DNA from: CAIQPS01 sp963843455 | GTDB taxonomy: Bacteria; Actinomycetota; Thermoleophilia; RBG-16-64-13 | Assembly (NCBI GenBank): GCA_963843455.1 | Contig: CAWJKE010000008.1 | Span: forward strand, 248,001-312,000 | Reading direction: 5' to 3' | Length of the DNA stretch: 64,000 nucleotides | Shown here: positions 9,452 through 20,632 of the stretch, piece by piece | Layout: each line of letters starts with the position of its first letter | Numbering within the stretch: position 1 is the first letter of the stretch | Program-made: the position numbers and the translations under genes | Notes under the pieces: generated by a model | Told to the model about the DNA's origin: nothing | Database searches by the model: none | Seen by the model: only the letters and a program-made list of their open reading frames with translations

Positions 9452-10746
9452 ATGTAAGATCCATGCATCAGCAGGCATCTCCGGCGCAGTGGTCGGTCGC
9501 GGTGCGGCTGGCGGTTGTCGCGCGCCTGCGGTGGAGCGGCGACAACGACGACCACGCACGACCACTACGGCGGCGCCCACCAGACGACCGCGGCGCCACC
9601 GACACCACCGCGGCGCCAACCGACACCACGGCGGCACCGTCGACCGAGCCGATCAAGGTCGGTGTGCTCGCTCCGTACACCGGCTACAACGCCGGCTGCG
9701 TGGCCGGGGACCTACAACGCGCTCAAGGTCGAGATCGAGCGCAAGAACGCCGAAGGCGGCATCAACGGCCGGCAGATCGAGATGGTGGAATTGGACACCA
9801 AGTCGGACCCGACGACGGCAGCCAACCAAGGCGACCAAGCTGTGCACGCAGGATGACATCGCGGCGTGCTTCATGACCTATCCTCCGGAAGAGTGCCTGG
9901 CGATCGGCCCCGTGGTCGAGAAGTACGGCATGCCGTCTGTCACCTGGACTTCGGTCCTGGTGGGCCATCCGGAACTGTACCGGGCAAGTGGCTGTTCTTC
10001 GTGATGGACTCCGGCGAGGGTACGGCCAAATCCATGATGGCCGAGATCAAGGCTCGTGGCTGGAAGACCATCCTGGCGATAACCGACCAGATCCTCTACA
10101 ACCAGAGATCCTTGACTCGCTCAAAAAGCAGGGCGCCGCTGAAGGGGTCAGATGTCACCATCATGCCGGACCAGGTCTCCCTGGCGGAGACCGACCTGAC
10201 CCCGTACTGCAACAAGATCTACGCGGAATGGAAGAAGAACCCCACGGATGCGGTGTTCCTCATGGACGCCATGACGCAGTTCCCGCAGCTATACAAGGGT
10301 CTGCGAGGCCTCGGCGTGACCGCGCCGATCGTCGGCGGCCCCGTCTGCGCACACGTGGCGTCGTTCGCCATGGGTCCGGAGGCTGTGGAGGGCGCGATCA
10401 TCATCGGCAACGCCGCCACCAACGTGCCGGCTCTGCCGGACGACTACCGCAACAAGGCGCTGATGGTCGAGTACGACACTCTCGTCAAGGAGAAGTACAG
10501 GCGCTCCCCTCGACATGTGGGGTGCCCAGGCTATCGACAGTTGTCACGTGATCTGGGAGGGTCTCGAGGCCGGTGGCAACGATCGTGGCAAGACCCAGGC
10601 CGCGATGGAAGCTCTGAAGGACTTCCCGTCCTTGCCAGGGCGCCACCATCAACTACGCACCGGGCAACCACACGGGTATCACCGGTGGCTGGGTCACATG
10701 GGAAATGACGAACGGCGAGTTCAAGTTCATCCGCGCACTTGACTGA
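9452..10746 (+). CDS. Liv-type substrate-binding lipoprotein (many frameshifts)
   Basis: Periplasmic-binding-protein type I component for the importer, probably lipid-anchored outside the membrane. Start ATG 9452 follows AAGGAGG (9439-9445). A signal and Cys (ACGGA) are followed by a Thr/Ala/Pro-rich linker, then IKVGVLAPYTGYNA, GGINGRQIEMVELDTKSDP, CFMTYPPEECLAIGPVVEKYGMPSV, and ITGGWVTWEMTNGEFKFIRALD at the end. Reading needs about eight shifts (for example near 9700, 9835, 9975, 10105, 10505 and 10640). Intact protein similarity in each piece points to sequencing error. The ligand cannot be told from the sequence. Confidence 0.75.
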
Positions 10747-10795
10747 CAAGCAAGTGGCCTGAGAGCACAGCTAGAAGAAGGACGCATCATCAATA

Positions 10796-10853
10796 GGGGT
10801 GCCGGTGCCTACGGCCGGAACGTAGGTGGCCTCAGGCGCCGGCACCCCGTTTT
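10796..10853 (+). terminator. Strong intrinsic terminator after the Liv operon
   Basis: A 14-bp stem (10796-10809 with 10835-10848, GGGGTGCCGGTGCC against GGCGCCGGCACCCC, one G-U pair) is followed by GTTTTC. An inner TACG/CGTA pairing extends it. It lies 50 bases after the binding-protein stop and so should end the importer transcript. Confidence 0.8.
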
Positions 10854-10880
10854 CAAGCCCTGGTTGGGAGGCCTCTCCGC

Positions 10881-11886
10881 ATGGAGCTCACACAGCGACT
10901 CAAAGACTATGCGCTGGACGCGCTCGATATGAGCTTGGTCGGCGTGACTGGCATAGACCGGCTCTCCGGAGCACCGGAGGGTTACCGGCCCACGGACATC
11001 CTTCCTGGGGCACGCTCCGTGGTAGTCATGGGGGTCCGGCTGTCGCTGGGCGCCATCCAGGCAATATTCAGGGCCCATGAGGAGGGCAGGCGAGACCTGC
11101 AGAGATATACGCGGTGCACGGCTACTCCGTCACCCCCAACTACCACCTGTACTTCGCTGCCTACAAGATGGCGCTGTTCCTGGAACGCCACGGCTTTGTG
11201 GCGACCGCCTTGCCTTCAGGGCCGGGGGGTGGCGGAGCGCCGTTCAGCCACCGGCATGCGGCGGTGGCGGCGGGGCTCGCTGAGTTCGGGTGGAACAACC
11301 TGGTCGTGAGCCCGGATTATGGGCCAAGGATCAGGTGGGTCTCCGTTATCACGAGAGCTGAGCTCGAGCCGGACGTCTCTCTATTCAGGGCCAAGACTCT
11401 GCGACCGGAGTCAATGCCGCGTCTGTGTGGACGTTTGTCCGGTCGGGGCGATCAGCGCCACCAAGTCGAGGCAGTTGCAGATCGGGGAGCGAACGTTCGA
11501 ATACGCCCGCTTGAACACGGTGAAGTGCCGGATCTCCGTCGAGGGCCTGACGACGAAGAGCCTGGGGCTCGAGGACGTGCCCATGCCCAGCAACCCGACC
11601 TGGGCGGACGTGGACGAGGCTCGGGAGACGCGGGCTTGAAACCGGGGCCGGGAGGCATCCACCCGGTAGACCACTACTACTGCGGCCGCTGCCTCGCGTA
11701 CTGCCCCATCGGGAACGAGGAAGAGCGCCGGCTCTCAAGCGGACTGAGCTCGGCGATAGACCAGGCGACTACAAGGACATCGGCAAGGACTGGCGTGCCA
11801 AAGCGGCGATGGAGCGCGCTCCGACCCAGCCTCTCTCTGGGATGCGAGGCAGATGGATCGCCGGGACCGGCGGACGCAGGTGCTGA
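10881..11886 (+). CDS. QueG-like two-cluster 4Fe-4S protein (frameshifted)
   Basis: About 330 residues when shifts near 11100, 11330-11390 and 11640 are bridged. Start ATG 10881 after GGGAGG. The N-terminal half (GVTGIDRL, YRPTDILPGARSVVVMGV, ALFLERHGFVATALP, AAVAAGLAEFGWNNLVVSPDYGP) follows the layout of epoxyqueuosine reductase and reductive-dehalogenase-type proteins. Two Fe-S motifs follow: CDRSQCRVCVDVCP and CGRCLAYCP. The B12-binding signature of QueG could not be confirmed in the broken frames. It is the first gene after the Liv terminator and precedes the HAD and FAD genes; a redox role in the same pathway is likely, but its substrate is unknown. Confidence 0.6.
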
Positions 11887-11923
11887 GCGAGCGTCGAGGG
11901 ATCCAAGGCAAGGAGGATTCTGA

Positions 11924-12693
11924 GTGAAGACCACTTGGCCCAAGGCCGTATTCACTGATTCGAAGAACACCCTGTTTGCCTGGGATCCTGTCTGGGTGAA
12001 GTCGTGCGCGCTGATGCTCCAGAAGTATGGGAGCAGCATGGATCCGCACGAGTTCTGGCGCCTTTGGGTGACGGGAATGGCCGGTGAGAACCACAAGGCG
12101 GCGTTCGGTAGGTACCGGACCTTCACCGAGACTCTCCAGGTGGCGCTCGTGAACGCCTTCCATTACGCGGGCATCCCCGGCAGCCCCGACGATGTCGCAC
12201 TTCATGAACGACCTCTGGGATGAAGTGGAGCCCTACCCGGACGTGGCGCCCGCCCTGGCCCGGATACAGGAGATGGGCGTGCCCATCCTCGTCTACTCCA
12301 ACGTCGAGACGGAGTACCTCGACATGATGGTGGCGAAGCTTGCCCCCTTCGCTCCCGACTTCGTCGGCGACATGGAGAAGAGCCACTCCCGCAAGCCTTC
12401 CCCGTTCGCCTACCGCTGGGTGCTGGACACAGCCGGACGCCGGCTCGGGATGGATCTCTACTATCCCGACATCCTGTACGTCGCCGGACCGCAGTGGGAC
12501 GTGCAGGCGGCGATGTCACTCGGCATGAAAGGCGTGTGGATCCATCGCTTCTACGGCGCAGCGGTCTCGGACGCACATCGCGCGCGAAGTGGAGGGAGTC
12601 GAACCCGACTACCAGGTCGACAACATGGACGAGGTCGTGCGGATCGTGGAGAGGAGCGCGACAAGATGGAGACCTACGGTGAATACGACGTAG
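11924..12693 (+). CDS. HAD-superfamily protein, copy 1 (frameshifted)
   Basis: About 255 residues from GTG 11924, closely similar to the intact copy at 31928-32689. It is a haloacid-dehalogenase-fold protein. Motif I reads VFTDSKNTLF where phosphatases have DxDGTL and haloacid dehalogenases DxYGT, so the nucleophile Asp is kept but the second acid/base residue is Lys. Motif II is VLVYSN-like (PILVYSNVET), then KPSPFAYRWVL and AGPQWDVQAAMSLGMKGVW for motifs III/IV. Shifts near 12195 and 12565. Its 3' end overlaps the next gene by 28 bases. The reaction is unknown. Confidence 0.7.
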
Positions 12694-14112
12694 TCGTGGC
12701 CGGCGGTGGGACCTCCGGCGTGTGGCCGCGGCGATCGCCGCGGCCCGGGCAGGGGCAAAGACCATCTTGGTCGAGCGGCTCGGCGCCCTGGGCGGGCAGA
12801 TGAACGTCTCCGGGCCTCCCGGGTTCGCCTATGCGTGGCTGTTCAACGAACGCGGCGAGCAGATCATCAAAGGCATCATCGAGGAGACGCACGCCCGGCT
12901 GCTGAAGGACGGGCATGCGCTGCCTCACATCCGGCCGGAGTTCCGGGGCCCCTTCACGTTCTCCTACGTGGATCCCGACTGGTGGGGTCTGCTCATGTTC
13001 GACATGATGACGGAGAACGGGGTCGAGTTGCTCCTTCATTCGCTCGTCGTCGACGCTATCAAGGAGGGCGACACCGTGACCGGCGTGGTCGTGGAGAACA
13101 CGTCCGGCCGCCAGGCCGTCATGGGTAAGGTCATGATCGACTGTACCGGCGAGGGGGACCTGGCTGTCTCGGGCCGGCGCGCCGTTCGAGATGGTGCCCC
13201 GGGACCAGATCCAGCCGCATACCATCTCCTTCACCATGGACGGGGTCGACTGGGACAAGGTCGTCTCCTACATCACCTCGGACCCGGACGAACTTCGATT
13301 GGGACCACTCGCGGGCTACGGCGGACTGACTAAGGACCAGCTCCTCGAACGGATCAAGAAGGTCACCGACATCACCGAGCTGGGCGACCTCAGGGGGTTC
13401 CACCGGGAGCTCGCCCAGGGCCTGGCGACGGGTGAGTGGCACGGGATGAGCGGCATTGGCTTCTTCCTCATGCCGCGCGACGGTGGCGTCATCCAGGCGC
13501 ATTTCCAGCACTCCAGTCACGTGTCGGGCGCGATCCGACCGATGTCGCGGACTATACATACTCGAGATCGAGGGCCGCGGCAGGTCGTCATGGCGCTCAA
13601 GTTCATCAAGAAGTACTTGCCGGGTTTCGAGAACGCCTATCTCACGCGGATCTGCACCGAGGCTCGGGTGCGCGAGTCACGCCGCATCATGGGTGATTAC
13701 AGGCTCACCAGCGAGGACGTCGTCGAGGCACGCAAGTTCCCCGACGTGATGGGCAAGAGTGGCTTCCCGACGGGACACCATCACGTGGTCGGCGTCGACA
13801 CGATCGTCTTCGACCAGCGCGACGTGGCAAGTCACGGGTCTGCCGAAGGACGGGGGCTCGCACGACATCCCCTATCGGTGCCTCGTCCCGCTGAAGGTGG
13901 AGGGTCTGCTGGTCGCCGGGAAGCTGTGTTCCACCGATAGGGACCCGTACATGCGGTATCTGCAGCAGACGATGGTCACCGGGCAGGCCGCGGGCGTGGC
14001 TGCCGCCGTCTGCGCGAAGAACGGGATCACGCCGCGCCGATTGGAGTCAGACGTTTCCGAACTGCAGGAGATCCTGCAGCAGCAGGGCGCGGTGCTCTAC
14101 GGCACGGCCTGA
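12666..14112 (+). CDS. FAD-dependent oxidoreductase (FAD_oxidored family), copy 1, frameshifted
   Basis: About 480 residues with an N-terminal dinucleotide site, YDVVVAGGGTSGV, followed by AAIAAARAGAKTILVERLGALGGQM. The middle contains MIDCTGEGDLAV and the C-terminal half RESRRIMGDYRLTSEDV, IPYRCLVPLKVEGLLVAGK and QAAGVAAAVCAKNG, all typical of PF12831-type FAD oxidoreductases. Shifts near 12720, 13175, 13555 and 13830. The intact paralogue at 30506-31855 shares this layout, and both lie beside a HAD gene. These enzymes often reduce or dehydrogenate small organic acids, but the substrate here is unknown. Confidence 0.8.
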
Positions 14113-14158
14113 GCCGGGCGAGGAGCCGGAGAGTCGTAGACAGGCGAAGGAGAACGGC

Positions 14159-14840
14159 GTGACCAAGCATCTGAACGGCATCATCGATCCGCGGGGCCAC
14201 CAGGAGAGACCGATTCTCAAGCTGGCCCCCAGAGTCACGGTAGACGATCTGAAGCAGGGCAAGATCCTGTTCTACGACAACACCAAGCTCGACTTCTGCA
14301 ACTACGACGAAATCTTCGTCCGCATCAAGGAGCGCTTCGGCTCCTTGGGATCTCGAACTTCGTCGACTACAGGGAGACGGTCCGGGGCAAGGACGGCAAG
14401 GTCCTCGAGGAGTACGCGGCCATGCTCGCCAGGGAAAAGCCGACGGCTGCCGTGGTCGCCCTTGGCGACATGGGCACCTCTCCTGCCACGTGCGTCGTTA
14501 CCATCGCCCTCGAGAAACTCGGCATACCGAGTGTCTACATCACGGCCCCTCCCGGGGGCGACCTCGTCGAGGGTGTCGCCGTCTACCGGGCGGGCAATCT
14601 CTGCCTGTGCAAGATCGACATCTACCAGGCGAGCACAAAGGAGGAGATCGCGACCGAGATCGACATCAAGTGGGACTACATCATCGACGTCGCTCACCGC
14701 CACCGGCGACGAGCTCGAGAAGACGGCCCACATCGACTTCAAGACCGACAAGGTAAGCCGCCCGCCGAAGACGGCCTGCTGCCGATCGTCGACCGATATC
14801 TACGTGACCGACGAGAAGCTCTCACGAGCCCGGCTGTTAC
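14159..14840 (+). CDS. UGSC-family-like protein with altered core motif (frameshifted)
   Basis: Starts at GTG 14159 (MTKHLNGIIDPRG). The layout, IDPRG...LAPR, LDNTK-like FYDNTKLDF, then a Rossmann-like segment AAVVALGDMGTSPATCVV and ALEKLGIPSVYIT, fits the UGSC family of (seleno)proteins as I remember it. In that family a Sec/Cys-Gly-Ser-Cys motif occupies the position of GDMGTS here, so the redox residues appear replaced. Shifts near 14345, 14390 and 14690-14790 blur the C-terminus. It sits next to the matching partner gene, as UGSC genes often do. The biochemical role of the family is not established. Confidence 0.5.
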
Positions 14841-15877
14841 ATGGACGAGATCATGGACTACTTCAACGAGCAGCATATCGGCGACGGTCTGCCGATCGTT
14901 CCGCCGACCCGGGCTCGTTACGAGAAGATGCTCACCTACTGCCCGTCGGACCCCGACATCACGCTGGCTTACGAGATCGGTCCCACCGGAAAGAACATCA
15001 CGGTCAGGGACATCGCCGTGGCGGCGGTCATGGCCGGCTGCAAGCCGCAGCCATGCCGATCCTGGTGACCGCCTGGCGGGCTCTCGCCGACAAGCGCTAC
15101 AACCTGCTCCAGTCGGTCACCACCTCCCATCCCGGGGGCAACCTGGTGCTGGTGAGCGGTCCGCTCGCCCAGGAGATCGGGCATCTCCGGCAGGCAGGGC
15201 TGCTCGGGCCCGGCTGTCCGGCGAATGCGACCATCGGCCGGGCCGTCAACCTGGTCATCATCGAACGTCTGCCGCTCCGTCCCGGGCATCTGCGACCTCG
15301 ACTGCACGCCTCCCAGGCCGAGTTCACGTACTGCTTCGCCGAGGAGCCCGAGCCTGGCCCAGCTGGCGCTGGGCGACGATCAACGAAGAGCGCTTCGACG
15401 CGGAAACGACGACGGTCTATGTCATGAAGGCCGAGCCGCCGCACGACATCATCGACTTCCTCAGCCTGAACGGCCGCGACCTGCTCGACACGATCACCCA
15501 CTGTTGCACGACGCTCGGCTCGAACAACGCCTACATGCCCGGCCCGATGGTGCTGGTCCTCACTCCCGACCACGCGCATGATGCTGCAGAACGCCGGGTA
15601 CACGAAGGACATGATCCGCGAGCACATCCACCTGCGGGCCGTCCACGACGTCCCGATGGTCCGTGACCGCGGCCTCGTGCCTGTGCGGCCGCCGCACTTC
15701 GCGAACATGCACCCGATGCCGGTGACCCGTACTCCGCACGACATCGAGATCGTCGTCGTCGGAGGCCGCGGAGGCCACTCGGGAGTCATCCTCCCCTGGG
15801 CGCTTCACAGCGAAGGCATCGTCGAGCCGGTGACCCTGCCGGACGGCGAGGTCGCTAATCAGCATCGAACAGTTTAA
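14841..15877 (+). CDS. UGSC-associated partner protein (frameshifted)
   Basis: About 345 residues starting at ATG 14841 (MDEIMDYFNEQHIGDGLPIVPPT). Recognisable blocks are YEIGPTGKNITVRDIAVAAVMAGCKP, NLVLVSGPLAQEIG, GPGCPANATIGRAVNLVI, FTYCFAEEP, and a C-terminal half with ITHCCTTLGSNNAYMPG, LVLTPDHA and VVVGGRGGHSGV. This two-part arrangement is found next to UGSC proteins. Shifts near 15048, 15190, 15290, 15360 and 15575. The conserved Cys pairs suggest thiol or metal chemistry, which is an inference. No established enzyme activity can be named. Confidence 0.55.
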
Positions 15878-15888
15878 GCGGTGACCCG

Positions 15889-17853
15889 ATGAACGGCTAC
15901 ATGGGAAAAGTACTCTTCGTCGATCTGACTGAGCGAACCTACGAGGAAAAAGTCCTCGACGAGCAGATCTATAGGGAGTACATCGGGGGGTTTGGGCTCG
16001 GAGCGAGGATACTTTATGAGTACCTGAAGCCGAAGTCCGACCCTCTGGGTCCGGACAACATTTTGGGGTTCGTATGCGGGCCGTTCGTGGGCACCAGGTA
16101 TCACGGAGCCGGACGGGTGAGTGTCGTGGCCAAGTCGCCCCAGTGGGGGGGATGGGTCGATTCGAGTTGCGGCGGCAATCTGGGGCCGAAAGTCCGCAGC
16201 ACCGGCTATGACGGCGTGTTCATCACGGGGGCCTCGGACCGTCCGTTGACGCTGCTGGTGAGCGATGCGGGCGTGCAATTCCTCGACGCCGGCCACCTGT
16301 GGGGCAGGGACGCCCTGGAGACCGAAAGGCTTCTAAAGGCAGAGCACGGAAGGAAAGTCGCCGTCGCAACGATCGGCCAGGCCGGGGAGCGTCTGTCACG
16401 CATCTCCGGCATCGTGCACGACCGAGGACGTCTGGCGGCGCGTTGTGGGGTGGGGGCGGTGATGGGGTCGAAACACCTCAAGGCGGTTGTCTTCTCTGGG
16501 ACCCAGAAAGTGCCGGTCGCAGACCAGGCCGTCTACGAGGCCGTCATCAAGCGCATGCAGGCGGACGCCGAGATCGGGGCCTTCGGCGGGGACATCTTCG
16601 GGGAGATAGGGACGACGATCGTCTTCGCCGGCAACGTGTCCATCCAGGATGCTCCGGTGCAGAACTGGAAAGGCATGTCCCACAGGCTGTATCCGCCGGA
16701 GAAGGCTGACAAGCTGGCGTCGGCAGCGTACATGCCATACCGCAAGAGGGCGTACGCCTGTGCCCAATGCCACATCCACTGCGGCGCGATTCTGGAGTAC
16801 GAAGATGCCGACGGGAACAAATTCGAGACGCACCGCCCGGAATACGAGACCATCGCCGGTTTTGGCAGTAACTGCCTCATAGACGACCTAGACACGGTGA
16901 TCATGGCCAACGAAGCCTGCAACCGCTACGGGTTCGACACCATCTCTGCCAGCGCCACCATCGCGTTCGCCATGGAGTGCTATGAGAAGGGATTCATCAC
17001 CGATGCGGATACCGGTGGTCTCTCGCTGGCCTGGGGGAACAAGGACGCCGTGCTGCCCCTTCTCGAGGCCATGGTGAAACGCGAGGGCATCGGGGAGATC
17101 TTCGCTGACGGAACAAAGATCGCCGCTGACAAGCTGGGTAGGGGCACCGAGGCCTTTGCGATCCACGTCGCTGGGGTCGAGATCGGCAACCATGATCCTC
17201 GTTGCTGGCCCGGGTTCGGGTACGGGTATGCACTCGACCCCAAGGTCTCCCATCACTGCACGGGAGTCGTGGGGTTCATCGAGCACGGGTTCACCGAGAC
17301 GGGCAGGGAGTTGGAGAGGTACGACTTCGACTACCTTGGCGCGGCTAAATACGACTACAAAGATAAGGGTAGACCGCTGGCCGTGCTCAGCGATTGGCAG
17401 ACATTCTGGTACTGCTTGGGGATGTGCCTGTTCACCTACTACGGCTACAGGAGCTATCCCGTCATGGACGGTTTTCGCGCGCTCACCGGCTGGCGAAGTG
17501 ATTTCGATCTCGACGAAGCCATTCGCGCGGGCGAGTGGATCATTACACGAGGCATCGCTTCAATGTGCGCGAAGGTGTGAGGCCGCAGGAGGTCTCGGCT
17601 CGACGACAGACTGAGGGGTGCTCCGCCATTCCAGCAGGGCCCAACCGCCGGCCAGACGATCGATTTCGAGACCGTGAAGAAGCAGCACGACTACCAGCAG
17701 CGAGACTGGGATCTGGCGAATGGGGTGCCCTCAGCCGGCAAGCTCGAACAGTTGGGACTGACTCGACTGGTGGGGCGCACCGCCAGGAAGGTCCGGACGG
17801 ACATGAGGACATCGAAATCCCTACCGGTCACCAATGGCTCCGAAGGGTCATGA
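15889..17853 (+). CDS. Aldehyde:ferredoxin oxidoreductase family W/Mo enzyme 1
   Basis: A 563-residue frame from ATG 15889 plus a C-terminal tail recovered by a shift near 17565 (NVREGVRPQEVS ... LVGRTARKV) to a stop at 17853, giving about 650 residues, the usual AOR size. It should bind a tungsten or molybdenum bis-pterin and one 4Fe-4S cluster: Cys291, Cys294 and Cys298 (CAQCHIHC) and a late Cys in YCLGMCLF. Pterin-site blocks GRVSVVAKSP, CGGNLG, IGQAGERLSRISGI and GVGAVMGSKHLKAV are intact. AORs oxidise aldehydes to acids or run the reverse with ferredoxin. It follows the UGSC pair and precedes the Mo hydroxylase; the substrate is unknown. Confidence 0.88.
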
Positions 17854-17879
17854 GGAGAAGCACGAGCCATGACTGAAAG

Positions 17880-18351
17880 ATGGTTAAACCTGTCGTGAAC
17901 GGCCAACCGTATCAGGTCCAGGTGGAACCACACTGGACCCTGCAGCGCACGCTCCAATACAAGCTGGGGCTGCACGGTTCGGCAAAGACCTTCTGCGACC
18001 GGCGGCCAATGTGGCTCGTGCACGGTGATCATCGACGGACGGCCGGTCCTGTCCTGTATGACATTGACCGTGGCTTGCGAAGGGAAGTCCATCGAAACGA
18101 TCGAGGGAGTGGCTGCCGCCAAACATCCGTTGATCCACAGCCTACATGAAGCATGACGGGATGCAGTGCGGCTACTGCACTCCGGGCTTCATCGTGGCCG
18201 CGAAAGCCTGCTCGATAAGAACCCCGACCCCACCGAAGACGAGGTAAAGATCGCGCTGTCCGGGAATCTCTGCCGCTGCGGAACGTATCCGCGGCATACG
18301 AGGGCCGTGATGGAAGCGGCCGCAGAGTTGAGGGGTGAAGCTCGTGGCTGA
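17880..18351 (+). CDS. Mo hydroxylase small subunit, 2x[2Fe-2S] (frameshifted)
   Basis: About 155 residues from ATG 17880, the iron-sulfur subunit of a xanthine-dehydrogenase-family enzyme. The plant-ferredoxin-type domain shows GLHGSAKTFCD and, after a shift near 18003, GSCTVIIDGRPVLSCMTL (normally CxxGxCGxC). The second domain has MQCGYCTPGFIVAAKA and ALSGNLCRCGTYP, the CGxC...CRC ligands of the second cluster. A second shift lies near 18145. It passes electrons from the Mo site of the next gene to the FAD subunit. The stop overlaps the large-subunit start. Confidence 0.88.
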
Positions 18352-20631
18352 GGAATATGCAGGGAGAAACCAGGACCGCCAGGAGTTCAAGGTGGTCGGG
18401 CGGCGGGATATTCCCGGTCGTCTCTCCTACGCCCTCGCCTCGGGAGCCGCCCAGTTCGCCCGGGAGTACACCCGCCCGGGCATGCTGCACGCCAAGGTTC
18501 TGCGCAGCCCGCACGCCCGGGCCCGCATTACTAGATTGGATGCCACGAAGGCGCGGGCGCTTGAAGGGGTGAGGGAGATCGTCACCTGGGAGGACGAAGA
18601 GCTGAGGCTCATCGACTCCCGCCTGGAGCCCCACGTGCGGGACCTGTTCGCCTTCATCACCGTCTTTCCCGGCTTCACTCTCGGCAACCAGGCCGACCGG
18701 GAGGGTGAAGAAGTAGCCGTGTGTGTGGCCGCGGAGAGCGAAGAGATATGTGATGAGGCGCTTCGTCTCCTGGATGTCGATTGGGAGATCCAGCCCCACG
18801 TTCTGGACCTCAAGGAGGCGCTCGGAGCCGGGCGCGCCGGTCCTGCAACCCGATCTACGTTCGGATAACGTCTGCGCGGACTACAACTGGGAAATCGGCG
18901 ATGTGGAGGAGGGTTTTAGACAGGCTGACCACATCGTGGAATACGACCGCGCCTATCCCTTCATCAACACTCACAAACCGAATCCCTACACGATGGTCGC
19001 CTGGTGGGAGCAGGACCAGCTCGGGGACGAGGGCAAGAGCCTGTACGTCTACTCCGACACGTTCAGCGCTGACCAGCACTGGCTGAGTATCGCCTTCGCT
19101 TTGCCTGAGGACAAGATCCACTGGCTGAATATCTTCATGGGGGGTCAGTACTGCGACTTCATGATTCGCCGGCTGACCTTCCTGACTCCCTTACTGGCCA
19201 AGCGAACCGGCCGCCCGGTGAGGATGGCCTTCGACCGCCGTGATGCCTTCGACTGCGGCGGCGACTCGTCCGACACTCACCCACCTGAAGATAGGCTTTA
19301 CCAACGATGGGCTGCTGGTAGCCGCCGAGGGAATGATCCTCTCCAACGTGGGTACGCGTGGCCCCAGGGAGATCGTGCACAACGTAGAAGCGTTCAACTC
19401 GACCAAGTGCCGGCACATCAAGAGCGAAGCCAAAGCGGTCTACTCGAGCACGACCCGTCGGGGCATCGACCACTCCCATCCACCCAACTGGGAGGTGCTG
19501 ACCACTGCCCTCTGGCGGATCGCCGACCATTTGGGCATGGATCCCATCGAGGTGTCGCTCGAAGAACTGCCACACGTCGATCCTAGCCTCAGGCTCTGCA
19601 TCGAAAAGGGCAAGGCCGCCTTCGACTGGGACGGCAATTGGCATCCCGCCGGCACCCGCAGGCTGGAAAACGGCAAGATGCACGGCGTGGCCTTCCGCTA
19701 CCACGACGCACCCCGGCACTCGCACGCGAACTACAGCTGCACGGTGGTCATCCGCGCCGACGGCAAGGTCTACGTCCCCAGCCGGGGGCCGTGGCGGGGC
19801 GTTTACTGCGACGACGCAGTCGCGATGGTGGTTGCCGAAGAACTGGGCGCCCGCGCTGAGGACGTCATCGTCAAGTACGATTGGTGGGCGTCTTTCACGT
19901 CGCAGGGCGGCGGCTCCGACGGAGGGCCGGCATCCACCTGGGCGGCCAAGGAGGCGACTCTCAAGCTGAAAGACCTGCTTCTCAGCGAGACGGCGAAGCG
20001 ATTGGGCGGGATAGCCGACGACTACGACACGGCCGACTCCCGGGTCTACCTGAAGGCCGATCCGACGAAGAACTGGGGATTCGAGCACTTCGTGGTGGAC
20101 TGGGCAACAGGTTGGCAACGCGACCTGGTGGCCAGCTATACGGGGCAGCCGCCCACGTCCGTGTTCTTCGTCATGCCCCGCTACAGCGTGCTCAATACCA
20201 TGAGCGTGATCTTCTGCGAAGTGGAGGTCGACACCGACACCGGGGACGTAAACATCACCCGCTGGGTGATCGCTCACGACGCCGGCAAAGCCATCCGGCC
20301 ATCCTCCATTGAGGGGAACATCGAAGGGATGATCGTAGCCGCCACCGGAACCACCAAGTTCGAGGAGTTGATTTGGGACAAAGCGACCGGGGTGCTTCTG
20401 AACGGCAACGATCTTGAGTACAAGATACCGACCATCATGGACGTCGGCAGCATCAACTCGATAATCCTCGAGACGCGCACCGGAAATGGATGCTACGGAG
20501 CGACCGGAGTCGGCCACTCGATAGTCGACAAGGGTCTGGTCGCGTGCGCCGTGCAGAACGCCATCGGACAGTGGATCGATGACCTGCCCATTACCCCCAC
20601 CAAAATACTGAACGCACTTGGGAAGGTCTAG
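18335..20631 (+). CDS. Mo hydroxylase large subunit, divergent active site (two frameshifts)
   Basis: About 765 residues of the xanthine dehydrogenase / aldehyde oxidase large-subunit family, start GTG 18335 (GTG 18344 possible). The N-terminal domain is ordinary (GRLSYALASGAAQFAREYTRPGMLHAKVLRSPHARARI). The pterin-binding part is not: GGGFGGK of the family reads GGQYCDF, the RGxGxPQ region reads RRGIDHSHPPNWE, and the catalytic GVGE near the C-terminus reads GVGH. The fold is otherwise complete, including WVIAHDAGKAIRPSSIEGNIEGM. Shifts near 18835 and 19270. It may be a separate subfamily with different chemistry; whether it binds Mo in the usual way is open. Confidence 0.8.
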
Positions 20632-20632
20632 G

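Noticed and set aside
9560..9660. Tandem Thr/Ala/Pro codon repeats in the binding protein
   Set aside because: They encode the usual low-complexity linker after an actinobacterial lipobox, also seen at 47600-47700, and are not a CRISPR or regulatory repeat.
14461..14500. Selenocysteine (UGA) at the UGSC motif
   Set aside because: The codon at the motif is ATG (Met); no TGA is in frame there and no SECIS-like hairpin was evident.
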